NCBI GenBank assembly: GCA_942159475.1
Contig: OW804094.1
Span: 21,371,067 to 21,435,066, forward strand
Reading direction: 5' to 3'
DNA length: 64,000 nt
Origin: Sthenelais limicola
Taxonomy: Eukaryota > Annelida > Polychaeta > Phyllodocida > Sigalionidae
Part shown: in pieces, positions 11,746 through 23,600 of the stretch
Layout: each line of letters begins with the position of its first letter
Position numbering within the stretch: position 1 is the first letter of the stretch
Position numbers and translations under genes: made by a program
The notes under the pieces: generated by a model
Told to the model about the DNA's origin: nothing
Seen by the model: the letters and a program-made list of their open reading frames with translations, nothing else
Database searches by the model: none

Positions 11746-14700
11746 AAACGCCGGATGAGAGGTTCTGTCTCTCCATCTCAGTGGCGGGGATGGAGATGCG
11801 TGCACTCATTGATACCGGCTCGTCAAGGAGTCTAATGCGAGAGGATGTATGGAGAGCCTTTTGCAAAACCCATCATCGGCCTCTCGTATTGACAAAGGGG
11901 GAATCTCTTAAATCACTCTCTGGTCATGATCTCAAAACTGAAGGGCAGGCGATAGTTAACTTGGGGGGTAGCTCATTTCCAGTTTATATTGTAAGAAGAC
12001 TTCACCATGAACTGCTTCTGGGGGATGATGCCTTATTTATATTAGATGCCCAAATTAGTTTCAGAAAAAGAAAGGTAATTTTGGAAGGAAAAAGTTACAG
12101 AAGGCAACAAGTGGGTAGTGCAGATCAAGAATTCGCCTCTATCCACACAGAGGCAGAAGCATGGGAAGAAAAATACCCCGCTGTTTTTGGCATAGGAAAA
12201 CAGGGAAAATTAGGTACCTTTAAAGATGTGAAAATGCACATAGATACTGGAAATGCGCGCCCAATTAATCAACGCCCCTATCGTTTGCCCCTGGCCAAGA
12301 GAAAACTTGTAGATAAAGAATTAGATGAAATGCTGGAGCTGGGAGTAATAGAACCCAGCAGCTCAGCATGGGGAAGCCCGATATTGTTGGTCCCAAAGAA
12401 AGATGGGAGCAATAGACCTTGTGTCGATTTCAGAAAACTAAACTCTGTAAGCAAAAAGGATGCTCATCCACTTCCAAATATTCAAGATATTTTTGACAGT
12501 TTAGCAGGATCAACTGTCTTTTCCACCATCGACCTAAAAAGCGGCTACTGGCAAGTAGAGATGGACCCGGATAGCATGGAAAAGACAGCGTTTGTGTGCC
12601 ATAGGGGCCTATTTCAATTCCGTAGGATGCCTTTTGGACTCACTAACGCACCAACGGTCTTTCAACGAGCCATGAACAAAATGTTTTCGGAATTTATTGG
12701 CAAATTTTGCATGACTTTCATAGATGATATTGTAATCTATTCCAAATCTGAAGAGGAGTATGATCACCATTTGGCTCTGGTGTTTGATAAATTAGAAGAA
12801 TACGGAATTACAGTCAAAAAGAGTAAATGTATTTTCAAACAAGAGAAGGTAGATCTCCTCGGCTACCAAGTTTCAAAAGATGGAATTAATTCCCACCCAG
12901 ATAAATGTAGTGCTATCAGGGATATGCTACCTCCAGAGGATGTGAGCGGAATTCGCTCCTTCCTAGGAATGACTGGGTATTACCGTCAATGTATCCCAGA
13001 TTATGCTAAGGTAGCTCATCCTTTGGTCAAACTTACCAAAAAGTATGCCAGGTTCGAATAGTTGGAAGAGCAGCAAAGCTCATTTGAAACTCTGAAGGAA
13101 TTACTAACTTCAGATAGAGTAATGGCGCACCCTCAGTTGGATAAGCCTTATCGTCTCTATAGCGATGCATGTGATTACGCAATTGGGGCCATATTGGTCC
13201 AGTCTGATAGTGAAGGCATAGAGAGGCCAGTTCAGTATATCTCTAAACAACTCTCTGGCCCACAACTCAATTGGGCTACGATTGAAAAGGAAGCTTATGC
13301 AATCGTGTATGCCTTAAATAAGCTCAGACCTTATCTACAGGGTAGCGAATTCAAAATTTACACTGACCACAAGCCTTTAAAGTCTCTGTTTGTGGGAGAA
13401 GTTAAAAACACTAAAATTCAAAGATAGGCAGTATTAATAGCAGAGTTTGGGGCTCCCATTGAATATAGAAAAGGGGCAAACAATATCAGGGCAGACATGC
13501 TTTCTCGAATAAAAACAAACCCCAAGAAGGAAGGGCCGACTCTCAGTTCTCTTGAAGTCTGTGCCTTGGAGGAGATAGATGAAATTCCTTGGGAATTTGA
13601 TAAACTCGAGAAAGACAAAATACGTTTAGAACAGAGGGAGTTGGAACAATTTCAACAGGGGATGGAGGATGAGGGGGATTACACCATAATTGATGGCATG
13701 CTTTTCACTCTCACCCCTCCCCCAGGCAAGCCAGCCTACCCCCGCCTGGTCCTGCCACCCTCAGCTAGGCATAGAGTAGTGAGGCGCGCCCACACTGAAG
13801 TAGGCCACCAGGGCATGAGGAAGACCTTAGATAGGATCCAAGAGGCTTATAAATGGCCCACCATGAGAAGAGATACCTATAATGTCTTAATCCGATGTGC
13901 TAGGTGTGCTGTAAACAGAGTGGGTAGGGCGCGTGTACCTCCTACTGCGATGCCAATAGCAAAATATCCTGGTCAGATACTGGGAATGGATCTCTGTGGT
14001 CCCTTCCCGGTCTCTGATAAAGGTAATAGATACATCTTGACTGTAATAGATCACGCAACGGGCTGGGTAGAAGTCAATCCCATACCCTCCAAAGCAGCTA
14101 AAAACATTGCTGATTATCTGGCTAATGAATATGTCCCTAGGTATGGCCCCCCAGAGGTGCTCATCACCGACCGGGGACTAGAATTTATGAACCAGCAAGT
14201 GGAAGGGTACCTTAAATCCATAGGCACTGAAGTGAGGCATTCTACAGCTTTTCACCCCCAGACAAACGGTAAAATTGAAAGATTTAACAAAACTTTTAAA
14301 AATATACTAAGAAAATTCATCAATGCAAGACCAGCAGAGTGGGAGAGCCATTTAGGTCCAACCCTCTGGGCACATAGAGTCTCCACTTCTTGTGTAACTG
14401 GTTTTACACCATATTTTTTAACTTTCGGCACCAATCCAAGATATCCCTTTTCTAAAATATTCCCCACTCCAGAGGGAACAGAAGATGCCGTACTCAGTGA
14501 GCGCCTACAGGCCTTAACAGATGCGTTCAGAGAAGCTGCTGAGCGCACTGAGGCCAGTAGAGTGGCTAATTATGAGAGATTAAGGGCCAGAGCAAATGCA
14601 AAGGATCTAAAAATAGGGGATCATGTGGTGGTGCTATCAGGCACCAGCGCTCCATTGGATCCCAAGTGGGATCATGGTTATGTAATAACGGGGATAAGGG

Positions 14701-15296
14701 GTACCACTCTAACTATGAGGGGACCGCAGGGTGAACGCAGGCGTATAAATAGGGATAGGGTAAAAATGGTATCTGGGGAAATAGAATGGGATGTACTGAG
14801 AACTAGGCAACCGAGGGTGGGTCAAGGAAGGAGAAATAAGGCTCGGAGACAAGCCCAAAAAGCTCAACAAGTTCATGTTCCACCACCTCCCCCACCCCAG
14901 CCTAGGGCAGTGCCCGACACTGTTTATTTACCCATACCAAACATGCCTCCTCCAATTCAGATAGAACAGGAAGACCAAGGGAGAGCAGAGCAACCAGAGG
15001 ACGAGCACATGCATGTGGAGGACGAGGACCAAGTGCCACGCCCACCTCAACCACAACAAGTGCCACGCCCACCCCAGCAGCGACCGCCGAGGGAGAAGGT
15101 GCTAGTACTAGCTTCACCTAAGCCAGTTACATTGCGCCGACCCCTGCCACCAGCCGTTGCTGTGGAGACTGCTCCCCCGCGCACACCACCACCAGGTCCT
15201 GTTACAAGGTCAAGGGCAAAGAGAGGGAGGATAGAGACCCCAACCAAGTGCCCTAAACCCAAGGCATTGACCACCACCTCTGAATGCAGGGAATGA
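11733..15296 (+). pseudogene. pol: Gypsy Pol (protease, RT, RNase H, integrase), two stops
   Basis: Open from 11733, just after a TAA at 11730, so it overlaps the end of gag by about ten bases and needs a -1 shift or reinitiation rather than its own ATG. Order: aspartic protease (LIDTGSS near 11805), reverse transcriptase (LPKKDGS, FSTIDLKSGYWQ, FMTFIDDIVIYS-type catalytic box near 12720), RNase H (YSDACDYAIGAIL near 13155), integrase with an HHCC zinc finger (13785-13910) and the D,D-35-E core (GMDLCGPF, TDRGLEF, HPQTNGKIERF), then a proline-rich C-terminal tail. The frame is broken by TAG at 13059-13061, between RT and RNase H, and by TAG at 13425-13427, inside RNase H. No frameshift is seen. 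Other catalytic motifs are intact, so the damage is recent or tolerated. Confidence 0.9.
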
Positions 15297-15483
15297 GGAT
15301 CAAAGTGTTCCACCCTCTAGGCTCTACTAAGAGGGAAAGGCCTGACTCCTCACCAAACCCAGCCACGCCCACTTCACCCGTGCAGAGGCCGAGGAAGCTG
15401 CCCTGTATACCCCCACCATCGCCACCACCATCACCACCACCATCACCCCCACCCCCACCGTCACCTCCACCACAGCCCCAACC
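15297..15483 (+). other. Proline-rich pol-env junction
   Basis: After the pol stop another frame (15284-15556) stays open through a CCACCATCACC-type repeat encoding a polyproline run, ending inside the env start. It may be a low-complexity extension reached by frameshift, or only a compositional effect. Errantivirus env is usually made from a spliced RNA; I could not identify the acceptor with confidence. Confidence 0.4.
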
Positions 15484-17397
15484 ATGGGAGTTCGACCCAG
15501 GGGCACCACCAGTGACGGACTTCTCTCAACCTACACCTTCCAGTCCCTCCTCATAATCACCCTGGCTATGATGGCTAATGGCGATTTGTTTGAGGAGGAA
15601 GGGGTGTTGGTGTATGAGGAGGGGGAGGTCAGAGCCCTGACCGCGACTTGGACAACAGTGATTGTTCTACACCCCCCCACGCCCCCTCCTGTCAGTGCTT
15701 GGGTCTCCGTCCTAAGAAGACGAATTGGAGAACTCAGACAGGCGGAGGTTGTGGGAGACGGAGATGTCAGTGCCTGGGAGGAGCACATGGGTTTCCTCCA
15801 GGCAGAGATTCCCACACCAGCCCAACAAGACACCCGAAGGAAGAGAGGCCTATTCAATTTTGTGGGCTCGCTAAGCCGTGCTTTGTTTGGCACAGCTACT
15901 GTAGGACAGGTGAACGAATTAAGATCTGCAGTACAAGAAGCTCAGGCTAGCGAGAGCGCGTTGGCCCATTGTCAGGAAGAGATGGTGTCAGTGTTGAATC
16001 AGACAAGGCTCTACATGACAGAGAACCGCATGGACATCGCGCAGCTCCAAGCTGCAGCAAGTAACATCTCCCGCCAAGTGGCAGACATTCTAACACAGTT
16101 AAATGGTTTCAGTAAAGATATTCACAGGATTCATATGAAAAGGGAAGTGGATATTCTATTGCAGCGAGTGAGTAGGGCGGTGGAAAATTACCACCGTCAA
16201 AACGAATTATTTTATCGCCAGCGCATTCAGCTGGAAAGGGGATTCTTAACAGACCAGATTTTACCACTGGCCTACTTATCAGAAATATTGTCTAAATTAC
16301 AAGAAGGGAAACATTACACCCCACAAGATAACCGCTGGTATTATAGACACCTGAACGTTCGACTATTATTAGACGGCGAACAGGAGCTAATATACCAGAC
16401 GGTAATTCCGGCAGTTTCAGGCACTCAATTTTTACACTATAGATTAAAGTATTTTCCGGTCCCATATGGTGCTGACCACCTGAGAAAGTTGGTAGGAGAG
16501 GAGGAGGTGGCCCTAGATAGCATATCCAGCGCGTCATTTCTTCCTCAGCACTGTATCGGGTTTGAACCCCAGATTTGCTCAGCTGCAATAGAGCATCTAA
16601 CCCCAACCTGCGAAACAAATATTATTTTAGGTAAAAAGCCAGACCTTTGTAAGGCGCAGATCGTAAAAAGGAATAACTTAACAAACCAAGTGTTTAGAGA
16701 GGGAGAGTCCATTTCTTCTGTAATTCTGGCTATTTATGAACCTCTGGAAACAATCTTGAGGTGCCCTGGGCAGAAACCAGTGATATAAACGTATCACCGG
16801 CATGCCAGGGTGATTTTAGAAGGCGGTTGTCTCCTGGTTGGAAAGGATTGGCGTGTGAGTAGCATCCAACGCCATGAGTCCCATATAACACTCCCCATCC
16901 CCAAGATTATGCCCCTCCCTGGGTTTAATCTGACTTATGGCGAATTATCCCTTTACCCCCATTTAGATCAGCAATTGACTTTCCTGCCAAGAGCTGAAAT
17001 ACCCTTACTCGCCCTGACAGATTTCCCTAAACCCGTTTCCCCCCTGTTTTCCTCCACCCCTTGGTCTGAAAGTTCTATCTGGGGTATAGCCACTCTCATT
17101 CCCACTCTCCTAGGAGTCATGACCCTGGGAATAATCTACCTCCGCCGAAAGGGGCTCGCCCCAAGAGGTAAAGTCAGCCTTCTGTGTTGTCTGAGGAACC
17201 TTAAGCCCCGAGAGAATATCCCAATAGGACCCCCAACCCACCACCCTGCAGCCCTAGCCCTCCAAAACTTAGATCGAGAGGAGGGAGAGGCCACTCCAGG
17301 CGCTAGGACTGGCACTCGTTCCCTCGAGCATATCCCTGCCCCCTCCCCTGCCTCACCATATTACGCTGCCAATTTCGGACTGACCAGGATGAAATAA
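15484..17397 (+). pseudogene. env: Env-like fusion protein, interrupted by one stop
   Basis: Two same-frame segments, 15484-16788 (434 codons) and 16789-17397, are separated by TAA at 16786-16788. Near the N-terminus is a hydrophobic stretch that could be a signal peptide. A furin-type site (RRKR) at about residue 120 is followed by a glycine/phenylalanine-rich segment like the fusion peptide of baculovirus F and errantivirus Env proteins, then long heptad-like helices. The downstream segment holds the only clear transmembrane helix (about 17075-17140) and a cytoplasmic tail of roughly 80 residues. The short pre-cleavage part and long post-cleavage part match the F-type layout. The stop would remove the membrane anchor. 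An in vivo product is uncertain. Confidence 0.8.
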
Positions 17398-18354
17398 TTA
17401 GTCTACCAATGTTTACTTGGTTTCTCTGGGGTAACAAACACTTTTTGAACTTGTCTTTATCTTACTCTTGTTTAATATTTACTATTAATAATTATTCTGT
17501 CCTCTTCTCGGGTGCGAGGGAGATCGCAGAACACAGAGTAGTATACCTGGGTGAAATCCATTTTCTCTCTCGGGAGGAAATGGTGGAATCCGTGGACAAG
17601 GATCCAGCCCAAGAAGGTATTTTTATTTCAACTCTCATTGTGAGAAGTTGTTTTTACACAAACAGAATCGGTCGAGACAGAGGAGCCTGCGAGGAAGCAC
17701 CATGGAATCGAAGCCCTCATCTTGTCTCCGACCATTCTGCTTTGAAGAGGTATTTTTCCAAGTAATAAGAGTTTATAAGTGATGCTACAGTAAAGTCGAC
17801 ATGTGTTCTGTAGTGTTTGAGGTTTAAAAATGGAAATATGGCAGTGTTGACTACCCAACCGCTCTCACTCTCCATGGCCAAAGGAGGAGAGAGAAAGAGA
17901 CGGGCGTCCTGTCGGTCAGCGACGAGGTCCAGCGGGGGCCTCGGCTGACCGGCCGGGCAGAGGAGACGGCGGTGACGACCGTACTTGAGAACTTTGTGTG
18001 TACTAGCTCCGTACAAAGGAAGACATTTAACAGTGTTCAGAAGCACACTTAAAAACACAGAGACTTCTCTTACATAATATTCGACTAAAAGACTTTTTAG
18101 TGCAGGGTGATGGTCTCTGATATTAATGAACACTCTTTTTAATAGAGCCACTCCCTTTGAAAACTTTTCATCTTGACCCGTTAGGTCTACAGATATAATA
18201 ATTTATAATACTTTTACCTTACCCTTTTATGATTTTATGTGTGTGAATTATGTAACCTTATTGCTATTTCTCTTGTTTGGTTGGACTGGGTTGATCAGTG
18301 GCTAAATATTTTGTTCGAAAGAAAGCTTTCAACAAAAATAAAATATGGGACGAA
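17398..18354 (+). other. Long 3' untranslated part of the LTR element
   Basis: About 950 bases between env and the 3' LTR without a recognisable domain. A 118-codon frame at 17409-17765 starts with a hydrophobic stretch but has no known motif and no support beyond being open. The bases before the 3' LTR (AAAATAAAATATGGGACGAA) contain the only purine-rich run able to act as polypurine tract, and it is weak. Confidence 0.5.
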
Positions 18355-18924
18355 TGTAAAGAACTCAAATCTTTAGGCCCAAGATCCGACCTATTTAGCC
18401 CTGATCATGGTCGGGGCATGCACGCCACACATGGCCTGGCCAGGAGGGAGGGGGAGATGAGCCACTCAGAGCTCACCCCGCCTCCCCCAGCCCGACCTAA
18501 TTACTGTATCCACTGCTCTGGGTTTATCAAGAGGGGGGAAGGGCTAAGAGGGAGGGGGGCTGGCACGAGCCTTGGGATCTATGAGTAAGGGGTGGGAGGG
18601 GGAAGGCTGAGGAGAGGGATCCAACTTGCATGCACTCCATTTATGGTCTCTGCCTGGGGAGCAGAGGTCGGCGTGTGGGCAAGGAAGATCCTCTCTCCCT
18701 CAACCAATTAGAGGGAAGGGGAAGAGCCAGTGGAATATTTCCTGGGTTTGATTATATGAATAATTCATGATTTTGGAGTATAAATAAAGTGAAAGACTAG
18801 GACCTAGGTACTCGCTGAGTCACCACCGCCTAGGCCGAATCCAGACGAACTACAACCTCAGACTTCTTGTCTCACTTCTTCATCTTACTGAACCTATGGG
18901 CTAAAACCCTTAGACTTCTTTACA
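18355..18924 (+). repeat. 3' LTR
   Basis: 570 bp, same ends as the 5' LTR, with six instead of thirteen G in the homopolymer and two substitutions. It is followed directly by the TTAT target duplication. Confidence 0.95.
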
Positions 18925-19268
18925 TTATACTGACCCCATGCATATTTTTTGAACGTCACCTATGACATGACCTATAAAAAAGTATAAAATGACCTATAAA
19001 AAAGTAATATTTATAATTTATCATTAATAAAAAGAAAAATGAATCATGAAGAGAAACAGGGAAATATCAATCTTTATATCAATTTTGTTAATTTCTTGTA
19101 TTTGGGAGGGTGGGTGCATAGACCCAGGCCCATCTCAGATCTGTTGATAGAGGGCGTCTGTAAATAGATTACCCATCAGACAGTGGTGCCCTCTAGTGTT
19201 AAACAGGTAACTAGTGTATGAGGCGTGACCTATGAACTACTAACCCAGGGCCCGACTACCTACCACTG
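18925..19268. other. Intergenic flank, nothing recognised
   Basis: Holds a short tandem duplication of ATGACCTATAAAAAAGTA (about 18970-19007) and a small inverted repeat around AGAGGGCG/GTGCCCTCT (19149-19196). No gene seen. Confidence 0.4.
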
Positions 19269-19287
19269 CTATATGCTCACTGCTTTC

Positions 19288-19333
19288 AGCGGGGACTGCA
19301 AGTGATAAAACTGAAGTAATTCTATACAAAAAG
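19288..19333 (+). other. Untranslated first exon of regucalcin 2
   Basis: Counterpart of 2860-2906: starts near CGGGGACTGCAAGTGATAA and ends AAAAAG before donor GTAAGAAT at 19334. Conserved with the first copy although non-coding. The coding part resumes at 20657 after TTCACAG. Confidence 0.6.
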
Positions 19334-20662
19334 GTAAGAATCATCACAAATATTCTGTGCTAGCAGTTGTGTGACTTGTCATTCACACAGGAATGATATC
19401 TTAGGCATTAGGGGTTGTCCATGGGCGATAACCAAGTACTTCTCCCATAGATCAATATTGACAATGCAGTTATGTATCTACATCTGTGGGTTGCTTTGAC
19501 TGTTTACTCAAGACTTCTATGTGGGCGTACGACTTTAATAAGGTTTAAGGGCATTTTTTAGAGCATGACCAGCCTAGCCTAGGTGATCTTATTGTGTGCA
19601 TTCATACATCATGCCAGTATATTACTTTCTATAATGTTATAGAAAATCTACTCTAAATTAGGGTGCTGATAAGCTATGCTCTATGACCATGTAGATGGTA
19701 CCAGTACGTGTTGGCACAGTATCCCCTGTATCGCTGTGATACGAACCATTGAGTGAATGACTGCAAAGGCAATCAGATAAATTAAAATTTGCATTTAATT
19801 AAATTAAATTTTGCATTTAAAAATAACACGTGATAAAAGTGATAAGGATTGGTAGATGGGTGCAATGAATTGTCCCTATACAGTCCCAATCATCCAAAAA
19901 ATTGCTATCATTCTTTTTTCGAAACATCAGGACAAAAAAAAACCAATCAGAGCATAAAGTGAAAACTGATTGGTGTAACAATAGTTATCCCGGCCTTGTG
20001 TCCAATCGACATCACCCCTAATCCCTATCAGTAAATCTATAGTTAATGCTTATCACAGGAGTAGATATAAAGGTACCGTAGTTGTATACCAAATATATAT
20101 TGTATTATGAAAGTATATGTGCCGATAATACCGATGGCATATAATGATATTGGACCCCTCCTACCTGTTCTATAAATATCGTTCCCAGTTTACATGCGGG
20201 TGTAGCTGAAATATTGATAAATTATGTTTAATTTTTTTCATTTTGGTTTCCACTTCTTAATCAAGATAAGATTCATGGACAGACAATCCCAGCTGTATTG
20301 TCACCTCGATATTTCAATAACTGTCACAATAGATTATGATATAAAAATGATTTTAAATACCAAACAATATTTTTGTTATATTTTGTTTTGTTTTATTCCA
20401 ACAGTCTCTTTATTGATCCAATAGGTAACAACGATCTCAGCTATATATATAGATATAGAGCTTTTTCAGTAGCAAACAATATATAATACTGGTATATATA
20501 TATGTGTGTTATCTGGTTCCACCTGCAAAGTTCTATGTAATTACATTAATTGTAAAAGATCAGACTCGAGCAATTTATTCTTGGTTTGTGTTTTTTATCT
20601 GAAGGATATATCTTTTATTCTAAGGAAATTCATACTATATGTGTTTATTTTCACAGGGTAAA

Positions 20663-23600
20663 ATGTCTGTATCGGTGGTGGTTAAGAATGGGGCCAAGAC
20701 AACAGGAGAGGGGCCTCACTGGGATGAGAGAAACAACTGTCTGCTCTACGTTGATATTATATGTGGAGATGTACATAAATGGGACGCTGCCACTGATAAG
20801 GACACCATGCTGCACTTCGGTAACTGATAATTATCGTTTACAGATTAATGTTTAAAACAACTAAAACCTATGAAGCCACCCGTCTATGTTCAGAGCCTAT
20901 CAGATCAGATAAGAATGGTGTGTCAGATCGGTATCCCTCCTGTGCTAATGGCTTTCCCTGCCCGGGAGTAGGCCAAACACTACAGTCCTAATGGGAGTTT
21001 TGTGGGGGAGTTTGAGGTCAGCAGTGAGAGGTATCATATGGCTCTCCCTCAGTTTGAAGGGATTTCTGTCGGCTCTGAGCCTAGGCTGTCACTATTGTTA
21101 TCATATTGCTCTGACTTGAGGGATATAGTCATACAATTATAAACGGATCACTGCCCCTTTTTTTTATCCTATTTCCAAGTGATCTCAGGCAACACATATT
21201 TAACGTCCAATATATGCTTCCATATTGATCATGGATGTAAGGAATTGTTTAAGGATATTCTCTGTCTTTTTCACTTGTGTTTCTGTGTACCGCGCTACCT
21301 CAGTTTGCCTACATTGAAGCAACACATGTTTGCGTACCCAAATATAGGTCATTGCAGCCGTTGATTCATTATTAATTCATGTATGCACAAGGTAGGATGT
21401 GTCTGAACACAAGCGTTGAACGTTCCCATCAACAGCAACGTGAATAAATGAATATACCAGCAGCCTTCTGAGGTGAATAAAGCTAGTATTTTAAAAACAA
21501 TAAGCATATCAATTGTATGATTTCTTATAAATTATACTTGGTGAAATATTAATTGATGATATGACATGGGGAATCTAATTAGCTATGATCGATTATATAG
21601 TTGGGACCTAACTTAAATGAGAGTTAGAAATGTGTGTGTGTGTGTAAATTCGAATTCAGTCATTTATATATGTGGGTCAGATTTTCAGATAATGTACAAT
21701 TGGCAGCTCTACACATTGAGTAAATTCTGCTGCAATTTGATCATTATTAGGTCAATTCGATTATATTCGGCATAACACTGATTCTAGCAATCGGTTTGGT
21801 TAGATTGAACTGTATTTTGAACTTTATTTTCGTCTGAAACGTGGGTTATTTGAGAAGATTGGCGAAGTTGAATTGTACATTTTCTGAAAATCTGACCCAT
21901 GTATTTATTCTACACGCCTTGCTCTGAAAACAACGCGTCTAGAGTGAGTTACACATTTTACCCTAGGCAAGCCTCATGGTTTAATCCAGCTTGTTGTTAA
22001 ACAACTTTAATAATCATATAATTTCCTAAATCGAATCATTTATATTTTCTAATAAACATCTAAATATCTAAAACATAATTTATCATAGTTCTGAAATTCA
22101 AATTTATGACTCGATTTTTTTCTATTTTCATGATTGAAAGCATATAGTAATAAATCTGTGTATTAAACTATGCATAATATATATAGACGATAGAACGGAG
22201 CCTTCAACTCTCCTACATTCATCTCATCTCATAATCATTATTCTAATATAAATTCACTTGACTGTATAGTGTTTTACTATCAAAAGTCAGGAATATCACC
22301 ACATGTGACGATGTCTAACATGAGCAATGATCGTACTTAAGTGATAGAGAGCAAGGCACAACAAAAAACACTTTCTTCAAGTCAGCATATAAACTGTTTA
22401 TGTTATCCTGAATACAATTTTGTTAAGAAAGAAATCTATAATCATGAATTAATCCACAAGTACTATGGTTACCCCAGGTAGGAATAGCATATATTAGTAG
22501 TCTCCAACATTTTGCATCATTTATTCATTCCAAAACTTTAAGACAAATCAATTGATAATTAATTATGTGAGTAGCATGTCACATGTTAATGGCATGCATA
22601 ATGTTACAGATGAAACACTGAGTTTTGTCGTCCCTAAGAAATCTGGAGGCTACTTGATCGGTCTTGGACAAACCATTTGTGAGCTGGACTGGGAAACTGG
22701 TAAAACCAAGGTGCTGCATAAAGTAGATGATGGCTTACAGACCAGGTTCAATGATGGTAAATGTGATCCTCGAGGCAGGCTCTGGGCTGGTGAGTGTTGT
22801 TAATAAATTGAAGATTTTTTAAATATGTTTTTATTTGGTTTACCAACAGCTGTAAGATTACTGCTTCTTTCAGTCCATTGATACTATCTACAACAAGTGG
22901 AAACATTCTGTGTACAGAGAACTATAAGTAAGGGTTCCTAATCGTCACTGCCACTAAATGAAACATCTGTGTAGAGCCTCTTCTCAAGGTTAACTTGGTC
23001 TAGTCTTATTTAGTCAACTGTATTACTGCTTGTAAACAGATGAAACATGTCAAACTGATAACTTAAATATTTCAACTTTTCCTTTTGGTGCAACGTTTAA
23101 GACCTGGATCATATTCCAGAAGCATTTTTCCTTTTTTTAATGCATGGATAAAATAAAACACTCATGTCTACTCAGGAACCATGGGACAGGAACCAATACC
23201 AGCTCAACCACTGAGAAATCTTGGTTCTTTGTACTGTATGGACACGGATGGCTCCCTCCGGAAGTTCATCTCCAAGATTGACATATCAAATGGCTTGGCC
23301 TGGCCAGCTGATCATAAGACTATGTACTACATTGACTCTCTCCCCAGGAAAATCTATGCCTTTGACTACGATATTGAGACTGGCATCGCATGTAAGTTCG
23401 TGTTTGCTTTGCTCTCCTCTTAAAGAAATTAAGCCCATTTAGGTTGTTGGATAGAGTATAGCAATTTTGAGTAAAAAGGATTAATATTGCAATTGTAGCC
23501 TCTGGATATAATACCTGCCTAGAGGCTTCTACATTACAAGTGAGAAATCAGCCTACTTCACATTGTGTTCAAATTGTTACACTGTCAATGTTGAAGTAGA

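Larger units (their letters stand above)
9632..18924 (+). mobile_element. Full-length Gypsy-type LTR retrotransposon with env-like gene
   Basis: About 9.3 kb, bounded by two LTRs beginning TGTAAAGAA and ending TTCTTTACA, with a TTAT target duplication. Internal order is leader, gag, protease-RT-RNase H-integrase, a proline-rich tail, then an envelope-like ORF. That order defines Ty3/Gypsy, and the env puts it with errantivirus-like or otherwise env-bearing Gypsy lineages. By eye the LTRs differ by two substitutions plus the length of one G run, so insertion is recent. pol has two in-frame TAG codons and env one in-frame TAA, so this copy looks unable to make full Pol or Env without readthrough. 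It splits the two tandem regucalcin genes without touching their exons. Confidence 0.95.

Noticed and set aside
13418..13618. Minus-strand frame over the pol break
   Set aside because: Antisense shadow of integrase and RNase H coding sequence.
17717..18151. 144-codon minus-strand frame between env and 3' LTR
   Set aside because: No recognisable domain, antisense to the element, no supporting signals.
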